Shown here: positions 1 to 10,927 of the stretch, piece after piece
How positions within the stretch are numbered: the first letter of the stretch is position 1
Layout: the number at the start of each line of letters is the position of its first letter
Source: Plantago ovata
Taxonomy: Eukaryota; Streptophyta; Magnoliopsida; Lamiales; Plantaginaceae
Reading direction: 5' to 3'
NCBI GenBank assembly: GCA_028274465.1
Contig: CM051456.1
Coordinates: 11,125,745 to 11,189,744, forward strand
Length of the DNA stretch: 64,000 bases
Program-made: the position numbers and the translations under genes
Notes under the pieces: generated by a model
Databases searched by the model: none
What the model was told of the DNA's origin: nothing
What the model saw: the letters and a program-made list of their open reading frames with translations, nothing else

Positions 1-511
1 ATGGGTAGCTTTGGCTGTTGTGCAATCCTACAATCCACGGCGTAAAACCCCTCGCAGCAGTATCTCTATTGCTGACTTGGAAGTGTGTCTTGCAAAAGCA
101 TCGTTTTCAGCTGCTGAACGCTCTGGTATGTTGCGATTTCCCGACTCATCTGATGCATAACAATGTTACTCTGCTTTAAAAGAATTTGCTAGTTGCTACC
201 TTGATATAAAATGTAAGAATTTAGGGGGAGACATGTTTATTTATTTATTGTTTTTCTGCTCATGTGTACAGCTTCAATCCATATGCCACGAATTGGTTAT
301 CAAGATAGTTCCGATCGGTCAGAATGGTATACTGTTGAACGTCTCCTAAGAAAATATGCTGCTATGTATGGGATAAATATTTATGTGTACGTCTGTCCTC
401 TCCGTCTCATTAATTTTCATATGGCGTGTCCTCATTACATTTTATTGTGGCTGTTTGTCATATTAACATTTCTGTAACTTTTACAGATATTATTTCCGAC
501 GTGCTACATGA
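1..511 (+). CDS. CHR10: 3' end of SNF2-family chromatin remodeller, CHR10/ASG3 (ALC1-like), 5' partial
   Basis: Three coding exons at the window edge: 1-125, 272-386 and 487-511, stop TGA at 509-511. All junctions are GT-AG and keep one frame. The joined tail reads [14 protein letters not shown], then [20 protein letters not shown], then [20 protein letters not shown] and ends VYYFRRAT. This resembles the C-terminal end of plant ALC1/CHD1L-like SNF2 proteins (Arabidopsis CHR10, also called ASG3), where a macro-domain-like region follows the helicase. The ATPase itself would lie to the left of the window, so no catalytic motif can be checked. The last exon adds only eight codons; the donor at 387 was chosen over one three codons later in the same motif because only it keeps the VYYFRRA reading. 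The exon that begins the window may start a few bases before or after position 1. Identification is from memory of the family tail and from the neighbouring genes. Confidence 0.72.
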
Positions 512-1481
512 AGCAATAGTGTTGTGACTTGGTGTTCCATTCGATGAAGGAGAGACTAGTTTCTGACAAGTCCATTTAACTTGGAATGTATAGTAGTTGA
601 GATTGGAATTAGCTATTGTACATTCCTTACCTAGAGTTTTACCTGTGTGCACTATATCAATATGCATTGATTTTCTGATCCTTGACAGAAGTGATTTTCT
701 CATCCCTAGCTACGGGCAATGTTACATATGACTGAGTTTGATTCCACTTTGAGAAAGATGGTCTCAGACTCTCAGTAAGCTGTGGCAGTGGCACAATACT
801 TTACAAGCCAAACGAAGGGAACCAATAGGTTTTTTTGTTTTGTTTTTGTTTTTTTAATAATAAATAAACACCACATCAAGCTGAGCTCATATAAATAAAT
901 AAAAAGTGAAAATTTAAAATAAAATGTAAAAAATTCAATGATTCAAAATTACTCATTAATCATTAATATTTTAAATCATAAAGCTATAAAAGATTGACAA
1001 ACATAAACATTCAAATCTAATGTTAAAATCTTTGATAATTATATAGACACTAAATTTAACGAGTATCTTCAAGTTGAACGAACTAGGCTAGGCTCGTTTA
1101 TTTTAGAGTTACTTGGATTTAAAGGGTTTTGGGGTAGAGAATAAAGATGTACGCGTTGCAGCTAAGGAAAATTCTTCAATGTCACTTTCTTCGAAAATTT
1201 TTTCCTCATATGAAGTAGTAGAAGACAAGCTTTCCAAAATTGAAAGTGAGTTGTACAATAAAAAAATTGGAGAAACAAAATCACACCACAGAAACGCTGT
1301 CGTACTGCCTCTGAAATAATCAAAGTACCTAATAATTTTCTCTCCTCTCCGAAGAGTTTTCATTTCCTGCAAATTAGTCTCTACTTATTAGGTGTGAGTT
1401 GAGATCCTCCGCCGCTATTTCTTCTGTTAATTAATTCAAATCTCCCGCGGTAAACAATGCATTCTCTTTGAAATTCCAAGT
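512..1481. other. Intergenic, CHR10 3' flank to hydrolase 5' region
   Basis: No gene recognised. The stretch is AT-rich; 1040-1105 has a short GAG-TCG/GCTCG-like degenerate repeat of the kind common in plant intergenic DNA. Short open frames on both strands at 1109-1372 have no recognisable domain. The 100 bp before 1482 probably hold the hydrolase 5' UTR. Confidence 0.5.
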
Positions 1482-4400
1482 ATGGATACCGCAGAAACCA
1501 CCGGTGTCAATTCCGCTTCGCCGTTAATGGTAAACTTTTCTGATTTTTGTTGCTTAATCTGTTTGAGAATGGAATCTATTTATGTGATCTACTATCGAGT
1601 ATTATTATTTGTTATTTGTTATATAGGTGTTGAAGGCGAACGGAAGTGCTGATCGTCCTGGTATACCCCAGTTGTTGGCATCATCCTTGCCGGCTCTAAA
1701 CGAGGCTGCTACTTATCTTGCTCAAACAACTTCCATCTTCACTCGCTGCTTCCCCGACATTTCTGGTACTAATCTAATCTCTTATTGATTAGATTAGTTA
1801 GTTTCCAATTAGCTTCTTGGTTCTCTCACAACTGCATATATAGCCTCTTTCCTCTTACTTGAATTTCATCTTCAAGTAGTAAGCTGTCTGTCTATTAAAT
1901 GAAATCTAGTTGATGCTGTCCAAATGTTCTTCTACTACAAGTGTTATGTATGCATAATGAATGAGATCAGGAATTTATTCCTTTTCTTGTTGATATCCTG
2001 ATGCTTGCTTCTTTACTTCGCTTATTCGTGTCAGTTTAATGGTGTTACTCATAAGCGTGTAACGTGTTACGTATAGAAGAGGTTCCTAGACAGCTACAAC
2101 CTCATATTGTATATTACTTATAATAATGCCCATTAAAGTTTGCGTTGGTTCTGCTCGCTTAATTTTTGCAGTAGAACCTATGCCGGAAGAATCTTACGAA
2201 AGGCAGCTCTTGGCATTTGCTACCGGAGATGCCAGACCATCAACTATTGACAAAGATATGCTTTCAACTGCAAGTGCTTCATCTGTTTCTCAACAGTTTG
2301 GTACTAGATTTGAAGCTCCTATTATTGATAGTGGAATAACCAGGGGCTCTGCTGAACAAGATTCAACTCTGAATTCTAATATGCTTGTGCAACCTTACGA
2401 CACCAATCAGAATGGCATCTCCATTTTTCAAGGGTACTAATTTTTCAATCTATTGTTTATTTAACTAATTTCATGTATTATGTACATATTTTATGCTCTT
2501 TATTGTCGTGCAACAAGTACTCATTGATCTTCTCTCCTCAACTGTCAGCCTTGTTGACCGCGTGAGGAGGACTGTCCGTGGCTCTGCCGATGACATTGGG
2601 TGGCTGCAGCAAGCTGCTGACATGCCACCAGTTGTTGATGGAACTCAAAGATTTTCTGAAATACTTGATGATATAAGGTGTATATATACGAATTCTCTTT
2701 TGTCCATCCGCTATATTTATAGTCTCTAACTAGATTATAGTTTCATCCTTCTTAACCAGGCATGGATTGCACATGTTGCCAAACACAATGGTTTACTTGT
2801 TGGTCCCAGGTATCAGTCTGTATCCTTGCTTTGTTCAGACAGTACAGTTTATTCCTTTATCTAGCCTCTGAATTATGCATTCTATATTCAAAGTATCTTC
2901 AGATGTATTTTCTTACATATGAATATAAAAATAGTCCTCTCTATACTATACGTCTTCTTCCCATGACAACTGTGTCATGCGATTTTGGGTGTCCCATTAG
3001 AAATGTGTGATTCCAAAACATTCTACTTTTTGAAATATCATCACGTTTATAAAACAAAGATATACGACGACAACTTTACCACACTTTATCAATTAATAAT
3101 TCATTCTTCATGTAAAATGTACTCCAGATACATTATTAATTTATCTCTTTACTACACCAACCGACCTCACCTGTGCTATAATTATTCATATTTTATTAGA
3201 TTTTTTTTAAAATCATGTAAGATAGTTAAATGCCACAGTTGTTCTGTGACAGTGGGAGTATGTTGCAATTAGGATCCAGAGTTTCTTGTAGATCAAATCA
3301 CAATACTGCTGCACCATTGATGCTAGTTGATAGCTGAGATATATTTCTCTACGTGCTGTTGATTTTTATTTATTTATTTCTTTTTTAATTTAATTCTTTT
3401 TTGGGGGTTTTGTGTGTGCATGTGCACGCAAATAAATTGTGCAGTTTGATCATACTGAGGGAGTGTTTTCTTATGCGCGGGGACTTAAATTTATGAGCGG
3501 GGGAGAATAAATTAACAGCATTAGAGAAGTAAAAGGTAGGAAATATTGCAAAATGCAAAATCGGGAAGTTTGAATGTTTGAAACCAATATTATTTGATGG
3601 GTATTTAGGAGCAACTCATTTTCTTTTGGATTTTCAAGTGTCCAAAACGACAAAGTGATAGGTACAGGTTCGTTCAAGAAATGTAAGAAGGCCTACTCTT
3701 GTTTCTACCATCTGTGTTAGTTTGTATTTCAAAAGAGTCAATCTGACCGCGGCGTGGAAAGACATTAGAAGTCCCTTTGGGCATGAAAAGGCACAATAGA
3801 ACTAATACGAAGCATAATTAAAAAAAAAAGTTGTTCTCTTGGCTGTATGGTTGCTGCCCCCACAAAAGGGATAACCTCCAAAATGCATTTGGCTGACAGA
3901 TGACGTGTTTCTCTGCTACTCAATTTTCCATTCAACAATCTGGAGTGCTGTAGGATGTTAATCAAATACCTGCTTATTTGAGTGCCCGTGTCTGTACAAG
4001 TCGTGTTAATATTATGCGTAGATAGGTGGAATTCTTGATCGACCTATTCGAGCGAATTGTGGAATATTATTCTTAATAAGCTGAACAACTCAAACTTAAC
4101 TACTTTTATGATTGATACTTGAAGATTCTACCAATGCCCGTAATTACCATATGCTATAAAGATGTGCAACATTTTGTGAATTTACAGAAACAGATGAGGT
4201 GACTATTATGTTTAAATGAGCTATTGTGTTACTCTTTGTGCAGGTCTTTTCAGTAACCACGGACCTCTCTATTTTGTGAATACCAAAACTAGTTTTTCAA
4301 AGATGGGTCTCATCTGTCATATAGCCAAGATACACAGTGAGGTATTCCCAATGACCTTTTATTGTCTGGCTTTCTTCTGCTGTTTAGTAATAAATGTAAA

Positions 4401-5818
4401 TTTCAGGCTTCAGTAGAAACGAATGCCAAGGAGATAAAGGAGTACATAGAAGAAATATACTGGGGGACCAAGAAACGCGTGTTGATTCTCGGCCATAGTA
4501 AAGGAGGGATAGATTCAGCTGCTTCCTTATCTATGTACTGGGATGATTTGAAAGATAAGGTTGCAGGATTAGCATTAGCTCAAAGCCCATATGGTGGCAG
4601 TCCAATTGCTTCAGATATTTTGCGGGAAGGACAGCTTGGTGATTACGTTAACATTCGTAAGCTCATGGAGATCCTGATTTGTAAAGTGGTCAAGGTATGC
4701 TTGTTATTCTACTATTTCTAATATCTCAAACCACAGATTCATCTTATATGTACGTTACAAGTGCTGGATTTATGATTCTTGATGTAGCATATCCAATTGT
4801 CTAAGTTAGTAAAGTAGTCTGCTGTAGACAATTTTTTCTTTTGGGTCAGGATTCAAGTTCCATTTTACTATATTGTCCATGATGCTTAACAATTCTCATA
4901 ATTACCGGATGTTCTTGGGAGTTTGTTTTGAATTAGACATGTGCTGACTTAATTAGGGAATATTGCAAGTGTAATACTGTAATAGTATCAAATATAGTAA
5001 TAACCTAAAGACAGGGCCATTTTTGATGCGTCTGAAAAAACACTCTTCAGTTCAATTCAGTTCCGATTTGCTGAGTTGAAATTTATGCTACAAATAAATT
5101 CAGATCAATTTAAATTTATTCAAACGAATCAAACAGGACCTAACTACAAGGATCTTTTCTGCATTTAGTTCTGCTTTTATTATTTGATTCTGTTAATGTA
5201 ATCCCAGTATGGGTTTCGCCCTCTGCAAGCAATCTTGGTGTGTACCTTTTTTTGCCTCTCTCTCCCTCAACATAAAATAGCGCTATGCCGCTATCTATTA
5301 CACTGCAAATTGGATGATATGCTAATGTTACAACTATTATGAAGGGTGACATGCAGGCTTTAGAAGATTTGACTTACGAGAAGCGTAGAGAGTTCTTGCG
5401 GAAACACCCCTTACCAGAGGACCTGCCTGTGGTTTCTTTTCACACGGAAGCTGGAATTTCTCCTGCTGTTTTGGCAACATTATCCCGAGTCGCTCATGCA
5501 GAATTACCCATGTTTACCGAACCTGCCACACTTCCAGTGGTGGTCCCGCTTGGTGCTGCGATGGCAGCTTGTGCGCAATTGCTTCAGATTAGGTATGGAG
5601 AAAAGAGTGATGGCTTGGTGACTTGTCGTGATGCAGAGGTTCCTGGTTCTGTTGTGATAAGGCCAAAGCGGAAGCTAGACCATGCTTGGATGGTTTATTC
5701 ATCATTGAATGATGATCCATTAGAAGCCGATGCTTCTCAAGTGTGTGAAGCTCTTTTGACCTTGCTTGTTGAGGTTGGGCACAAAAAGAAGGATGAAGTT
5801 GCCAAAAAAGATGAGTAG
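1482..5818 (+). CDS. alpha/beta-hydrolase superfamily protein (At2g44970 type)
   Basis: Eight coding exons, 495 codons: 1482-1529, 1627-1765, 2172-2433, 2549-2677, 2760-2809, 4244-4341, 4407-4694 and 5345-5818. All splice phases agree. Exons 5-6 give HGLHMLPNTMVYLLVPGLFS, the oxyanion-loop start of an alpha/beta-hydrolase fold. Exon 7 carries VLILGHSKGG, the nucleophile elbow with Ser at about residue 273 (G-H-S-K-G). The last exon holds SFHTEAGISPAVL and DHAWMVYSSLNDD, where the catalytic His is expected (DHAWMV). The N-terminal 140 residues are Ser/Thr-rich and look poorly structured. Exon 4 has LVDRVRRTVRGSADDIGWLQ. The closest family I know is the uncharacterised plant hydrolase next to CHR10 in Arabidopsis (At2g44970); the substrate is unknown. 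The start was chosen because the first exon joins in phase and is preceded by UTR-like sequence. Intron 5 (2810-4243) is the longest and intron 7 carries a MITE. Confidence 0.88.
5013..5141. mobile_element. MITE-like element in hydrolase intron 7
   Basis: Imperfect 14-15 bp terminal inverted repeats: AGGGCCATTTTTGAT at the left and ATCAAACAGGACCT at the right. The interior has scattered TTCAGTTCA/ATTCAGAT words. Direct repeats of the insertion site were not clear. It resembles the element at 56082-56240, which has the same TTCAG-rich interior and an AGGC..GCCT type terminus. Confidence 0.45.
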
Positions 5819-7640
5819 TTTTGAGAGCTTTATAAACTTTTTATTGATTTATTTTTATTATTTATTATAAGATTCTTGTAATTGTAATAGAATTTGGACA
5901 TTGTAATCATGGATTGTAATCCATTCTTTTGTCTCCGCTTTGGTTAGTGTTTTGTACGAATTCCAGCAGCGGCTGGAGTATAGATTGGTGGAGAGTTGAG
6001 AGTCTGAGACCGGCCAGTCTTATAGCCGCGCCTCTGCTAGTTAATTTTTTTATTTAAATTCTACTCCTTCGGTTTACTATGAAAGGCTTCCTTTTCCTTT
6101 TTTTTTTGTTTTTGTTTTTGTTTTTTCTTCTTTTTTTTGTTTTTGTTTTTGTAACATTTGACCTAATATGCTAGAGCATTTTTTATTTTTTTTCCACATA
6201 TAAAAACTTATAGTATTGACCAAGATTTAAGTCCTGACTCCTGAATGAGTGATGAAGCTGTATGAGATCCAAAATGGTAAAAAATAAAAATCTATGACGA
6301 AACCATCATGTGAATTATGAGGTAATTAGATGGTATAACATCGATTTAAGTAAAGTTTAAAAGTTTAAATTCAAGCAATTAAGTTAAAATCCTACTCCCT
6401 CCGATTATTAGGCATATATCAGGCGTGAATCACCTGAAATATGGAACAAACAAAAACAAGAGAGGTGATAAATATATATTGGTTATACAATAATTGGCTA
6501 ATTTGACGATGAGTGGCAATGAAATAGGTCGAGACGCAAGCCTATAAATAGAACGAAATAAGAGATGGATGCACGCAGGTGGCGGCGATCATTAGTAACT
6601 AGGATTTCGTACCATGAGCGGGGTATTGACATAATTACCCCTTAAAACTACCGATACAAGATTATCAAGGTTATAATTTCAAGTTATTAGTATTATAAAG
6701 GGAACCCTATTATAAATAATAATGGAAAATTCAAAAATGTAAATTTTATCTATTGAGTAGCTATGTTGGAACAAATTTAGGCCATCCCTTTCTGGTACGT
6801 AAAGAACACGAATCAAATACAAACTTATCATGTTTGGTGAAAATACTCCCATTAAATATAATTTTTACTGGCCAAACTATATTGTTATTAAAATAAAATA
6901 ATCAATCATGTTTCATGGAAAAACTCAATGTATTCGGACAAGTAGAAGACAACGCTTACTTTATACTTTAGATTCAAGATTATGACTCCGTCCTCACATT
7001 CATCAGAAAATCAAAATCCTCAAATCAGAATGAATCCAGAATGCTCCTGGTTATTTATAGGAAGATTTCATTTTTATTGTCGTAAAGTTGAAGTAAAGTA
7101 TATATACTATTTGGTTGAGGACAAGTTTAGAAGCCCGACTCCAATAGTATAGTGCTACATCCATTCACAAAGAAATATTTCATTTGGAATTTTCAACATT
7201 TTTAAATCTTCATTTGACTTCAAATTAATCATAAATTATAACGGAAAAAAATTAAGAAAATTATATAATAAAACTATAATGATTATACTATTATAATAAA
7301 AAAATTAAAATTATTTTTTCGTTACGTTTATAATTAATTTAGGGTCAAATGAAGTTTTAAAAATGTCCACAATTTAAAATGAAAATTTTGTTTGCGGATG
7401 AAGCAAGTATGTTTATAGTGGCCAAGATAAAGATAACTAAAGCTACACTTCCAAATCAATATGAGAGTTAGAGATAGTGCTCTCTTTTTTTTTTTTTTTT
7501 TTTTTTTTGACTAAATACAAATTTTGGGGTGTGCAATTTTGAGTCTTGACAGTGAAGTGAACCTTGACAACTTTGCTAATTAGTAGTAGAAACTTACTCT
7601 ATCCATCCAATTGGTATTATTAGTGTCCAGATAAGAATTT
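5819..7640. repeat. Intergenic region with segment duplicated at 10.1 kb
   Basis: Positions about 5978-6400 reappear, with point changes and small indels, at about 10128-10920: GACCGG(C/T)CAGTC, CGCGCCTCTGCTAGTTAAT, GACCTAATATGCTAGAGCAT, TATAGTATTGACCAAGATTT and TATGACGAAACCATCATGTG all occur in the same order in both. The remainder (6400-7640) is AT-rich with a poly-T run at about 7487-7508; no gene is seen. Confidence 0.7.
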
Positions 7641-9620
7641 GTATTTTCATTTGAGTCAGAATTAAGATTTTGTTGAGTTCAACTGAATGAGGGTATGGTA
7701 CAGAAGACTGATATGATGAAATCGAAGGTGGTAGACTTTCAAACTGCTGCCAATGAACATAAGGCGAAGATGAGAGAGTTTCAAACGACTACCAATGAGC
7801 ATACTCAGGCCATCAAGAAGATGGAAGATTCACACGGTCTCTAATAAGGTCTAATAGTGGTACTGAGCTCTGTGAGCATTGGAGTTCCATATGGATTGTT
7901 GTTCGGATACTTTCTTACCAAGCCATAGGCTTATCTGTTTATCTATCTTTGTTGTAGACCTTAGTCATAGGCCTAAGAACTTGTTTTAAGTTTTGAATAA
8001 TTATTATATGTTTATCATCTCTGCAAGTTTGGATTTTTTATTTATTAACTTTTGGATTTTATTTATGGCAAGAGACCTTAGACTACTCCAAGTGGTGACG
8101 TACGACGACGGGGCGTCGTCGTACTTTTTGGGACGACACCCCGTCGTCGTTTGGTCCACCCCAATGGTGGTCGGGGCGCGGGTAATTTTCAATTTTATTT
8201 ATTTATTCATTTATTTATTTATTTTAAGTTATATGAAACATAAGATTGACAAAAAAAATATTGAAAGTTAATATTAGATTGTTTTGAATATTAATTAGGA
8301 TAGAAATGGGAGCTGGAGATGGGGTGCTCCGAAAATGTCCAATATTGGTCTATATTTATAGATCTCGAAAAAATAGAGTCGTTGGTGATTTTTATTTATT
8401 TTTTGCATTTTCATTTGAGTCAGAAATAAGGTTTTGTTGAGTTCAAGTGAATGAGGTATGGTCCAGAAGACTGATATGATGAAATCGAAGATGAGATACT
8501 TTCAAACTGCTGCCAATGAACATAAGGCGAAGATGGGAGAGTTTAAATCTCGACCACCAAAGAGCCCAGTCCATCAAGAAGATGGAGTAGCTTCCTCTAC
8601 CTCTTGGTGCTAAGTTACCTCCACCTCTATTTCTAGTAGCGTAATTGTGTCCTACCATCTTACTCAGTGGAGTCTTGGAAACCCTTTCGTATCGGTTCCC
8701 ACAGACGGCGCCAAAATGTAAGGTCTTTTTCTAGTGAATCGGGAGACGCACTAAGCTTAACCACTAAATCATATACAAAATTCGAGTAACAATGTCCTTA
8801 CTAAGTCACCATAGTCTTTATGTAAATCCAACTATAAATTTTCTTCAGGTGCACAGTTGATCTTCCTCTGCTTCAAAAGTTCTTTCCTTACCTGATATCA
8901 ACAAAAGCACGTGTGGAAGTGTTGTTATGCCGGTTCACGATCTACTTTTCTATCAATCAAGAAGATGGAGCAGTCACACGATTTACTTTTCTATCAGATA
9001 GGAAGGGTTGTAGCACATACTTCTAAGTAATTGTCCCATAAATCTTATAGCTATCTATGTGAAGATCTCTGCTATGGAAACCATAGAGATTGATGTTGGA
9101 TACTTTCTTAACGAGCCATAGGCTTATTTATCTTATTTATCTGTTTATCTATCTCTGTTGTAGACCTTAAACATAGGTCTAAGAACTTGTTTTAACTTTT
9201 GGATAATTATTATATGTTTATCATCTCTGCAAGTTTGGATATATTATTTATTAACTTATGGATTTTATTTATGGCAAGAGACCTTAGACTACTCCCAGTG
9301 GTGACATACGACGACGGGGCGTCGTCGTACTTTTTGTAACTTTTGGGATGACGCCCCGTCGTTGTTTGGTCCACCCCCAATGTTGGCCGGGGCGTGGGTA
9401 ATTTTCAATTTTATTATTTTTAAAAAAAAGTTATATGAAACATAAGATTGACAAAAAAAATATTGAAAGTTAATATTAGAGTGTTTTGAATTTAATTAAG
9501 ATAGAAATGGAAGCTGGAGATGGGGTGCTCCGAAAATGTCCAATATTGGTATCTATTTATAAATCTCGAAAACATAGAGTCGTTGGTGATTTTTATTTAT
9601 TCTTTGCATTTTAATTTTTT
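7641..9620. repeat. Duplicated repeat unit with GC-rich hairpin (probable non-autonomous DNA element)
   Basis: Two copies of one unit lie in direct orientation. Copy A is about 7641-8405 and copy B about 8406-9612. Each starts with CATTTGAGTCAGAA and a segment around CAGAAGACTGATATGATGAA. Each continues with TAGACCTTA and GGCAAGAGACCTTAGACTAC, then a GC-rich hairpin, and ends with GGAGATGGGGTGCTCCGAAA and ATAGAGTCGTTGGTGATTT. The hairpin (about 8100-8152 and 9308-9366) reads ACGACGACGGGGCGTCGTCG and is answered by GACG(A)CCCCGTCGT. Copy B has about 380 extra bp (8575-8955), including a retroelement primer-site-like motif. The style resembles PIF/Harbinger-derived non-autonomous elements in plants, but no transposase is present, so the class is a guess. 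Confidence 0.6.
8575..8955 (-). mobile_element. LTR-retroelement junction fragment inside copy B
   Basis: This segment is absent from copy A. On the - strand it carries TGGCGCCGTCTGTGGGAACC (8693-8712), a motif typical of the primer-binding region just after the 5' LTR of plant Ty3/Gypsy elements. The sequence to its right (8715-8955) would then be LTR-derived. No coding remnant is present. Confidence 0.4.
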
Positions 9621-9734
9621 AAGTTATAGCCGTTTTTAGCGGTTGAAAGTTAAATTAAATTTGAAAAAAGAAAAAAGAAAAGGAAAGAAAAGAAAAAAAG
9701 GACAGGCTGTGGAGCTGCTAGAAAAAAAAAATTC

Positions 9735-9766
9735 GTCTTTCTCACGCCAGCTGGCGTGAGAAAGAC
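9735..9766. repeat. Perfect 32-bp palindrome
   Basis: Sixteen-base arms with no spacer: GTCTTTCTCACGCCAG followed directly by its exact reverse complement. It lies just right of the duplicated unit, next to an A-run, and could form a hairpin or cruciform. Confidence 0.9.
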
Positions 9767-10127
9767 ACCACCAATGGAGAGCTTGATGGAGGACGCAGCC
9801 AGCTCTCCACGCCCCAACCAATGGGGACGATCTTATTACTCCCATATTCATTTACAAATAGAAATGATTTGTTGTTTGGCGCTTTTATTAAATTGATACA
9901 GATTTGGGAAATTACTAAATACCCACTGTAGTCTGTATACTAGTATAGTATTGTAGCATAGCAAATTATGTAACAAATCATCAGTGTCAGGTAGAATAAC
10001 TCTTATTTAAATTTCTCTTCTCGTCGGATATACTTTATCAAGTACCAATGAACACGAAACAAAACAAAATATTTCTTTGATAATTATATTTGTGTCCATT
10101 TCGCACAAATCAATTATGTACAATAAC

Positions 10128-10920
10128 TATAGACTGGTTGAGAGTTGAGACCGGTCAGTCTCATAGCCGCCCGCGCCTCTGCTAGTTAATTTTTTCTATT
10201 TAAATTTTACTCCTTCGGTTATTCCTAATTTCCTATGAAAGGCTTTTAATTTTATTTTATTTATTTATTTTTAATTGTAAGATTTGACCTAATATGCTAG
10301 AGCATTTTTGTTTTCACATATAAAAACTTATAGTATTGACCAAGATTTAGGTCTGAGTGAGTGATGAAGCTGTATGAGATCCAAAATGGTCAAAACAATC
10401 CGAACAATTAGAAAACTATGACGAAACCATCATGTGATAGAGGCTCTCAATTTGGGAATTGAATTGGCATGGGAGTGGAGATATCAACAAATTCAGGTGG
10501 AAGTAGACTCTTTGCTTATTTATAAAATGGTGACAGGGGAGCTGGAATGCGATGCTAATGTTGAACTCATGGACAAGATCCAGAGATGCAAAAGTTTACT
10601 ATATATGCCTTGGCAAGCTGAGATCAAATGGGTGCGACGATCAACAAATGTTTGTGCGGACAAGATGTCTAGATTAGACAGTAGAAGTCCGGAGGACGGT
10701 TACCTTAGGGAACTTGTACCTCCCTCACTTGAACCATTTATTGGATTTTGATAAAGCATGAGGGCTGAATGTATTTCATTACCAAAAAAAATAAAAAAAA
10801 TTAGATGGTGTAATCGTAAAGTTTTGAACGTGTGTAAAGATTTTGAAATCTCTTTACTTAACGTCGATTTAAGTAAAGTTTTAAAGTTTAAATTCAGTAT
10901 TTACACTAAAATCCCTTAGT
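10128..10920. repeat. Second copy of the 5978-6400 segment, interrupted by a LINE fragment
   Basis: The copy matches the segment 3' of the hydrolase gene up to CGAAACCATCATGTG (about 10437) and resumes at ATTAGATGG (about 10801), then GTCGATTTAAGTAAAG. Between these points sits an open frame with RNase H features and an A-rich tail. The duplication therefore predates the insertion. Confidence 0.65.
10434..10801 (+). mobile_element. 5'-truncated LINE fragment with RNase H-like (RVT_3) C-terminal half
   Basis: The open frame runs to a stop at 10749-10751. It contains LGIELAWEWRYQQIQVEVDS, then WQAEIKWVRRSTNVCADKMS, the pattern of the C-terminal half of the RNase H-like domain ending plant L1-type LINEs (conserved V-E-x-D-S, then R-x-x-N-x-x-A-D). 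The N-terminal half with the first catalytic Asp is missing. An A-rich tail (about 10783-10800) follows the stop, as expected for target-primed insertion. The frame is intact over about 105 codons, but there is no start context or promoter, so it is most likely a dead fragment. Confidence 0.6.
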
Positions 10921-10927
10921 AGTATTT

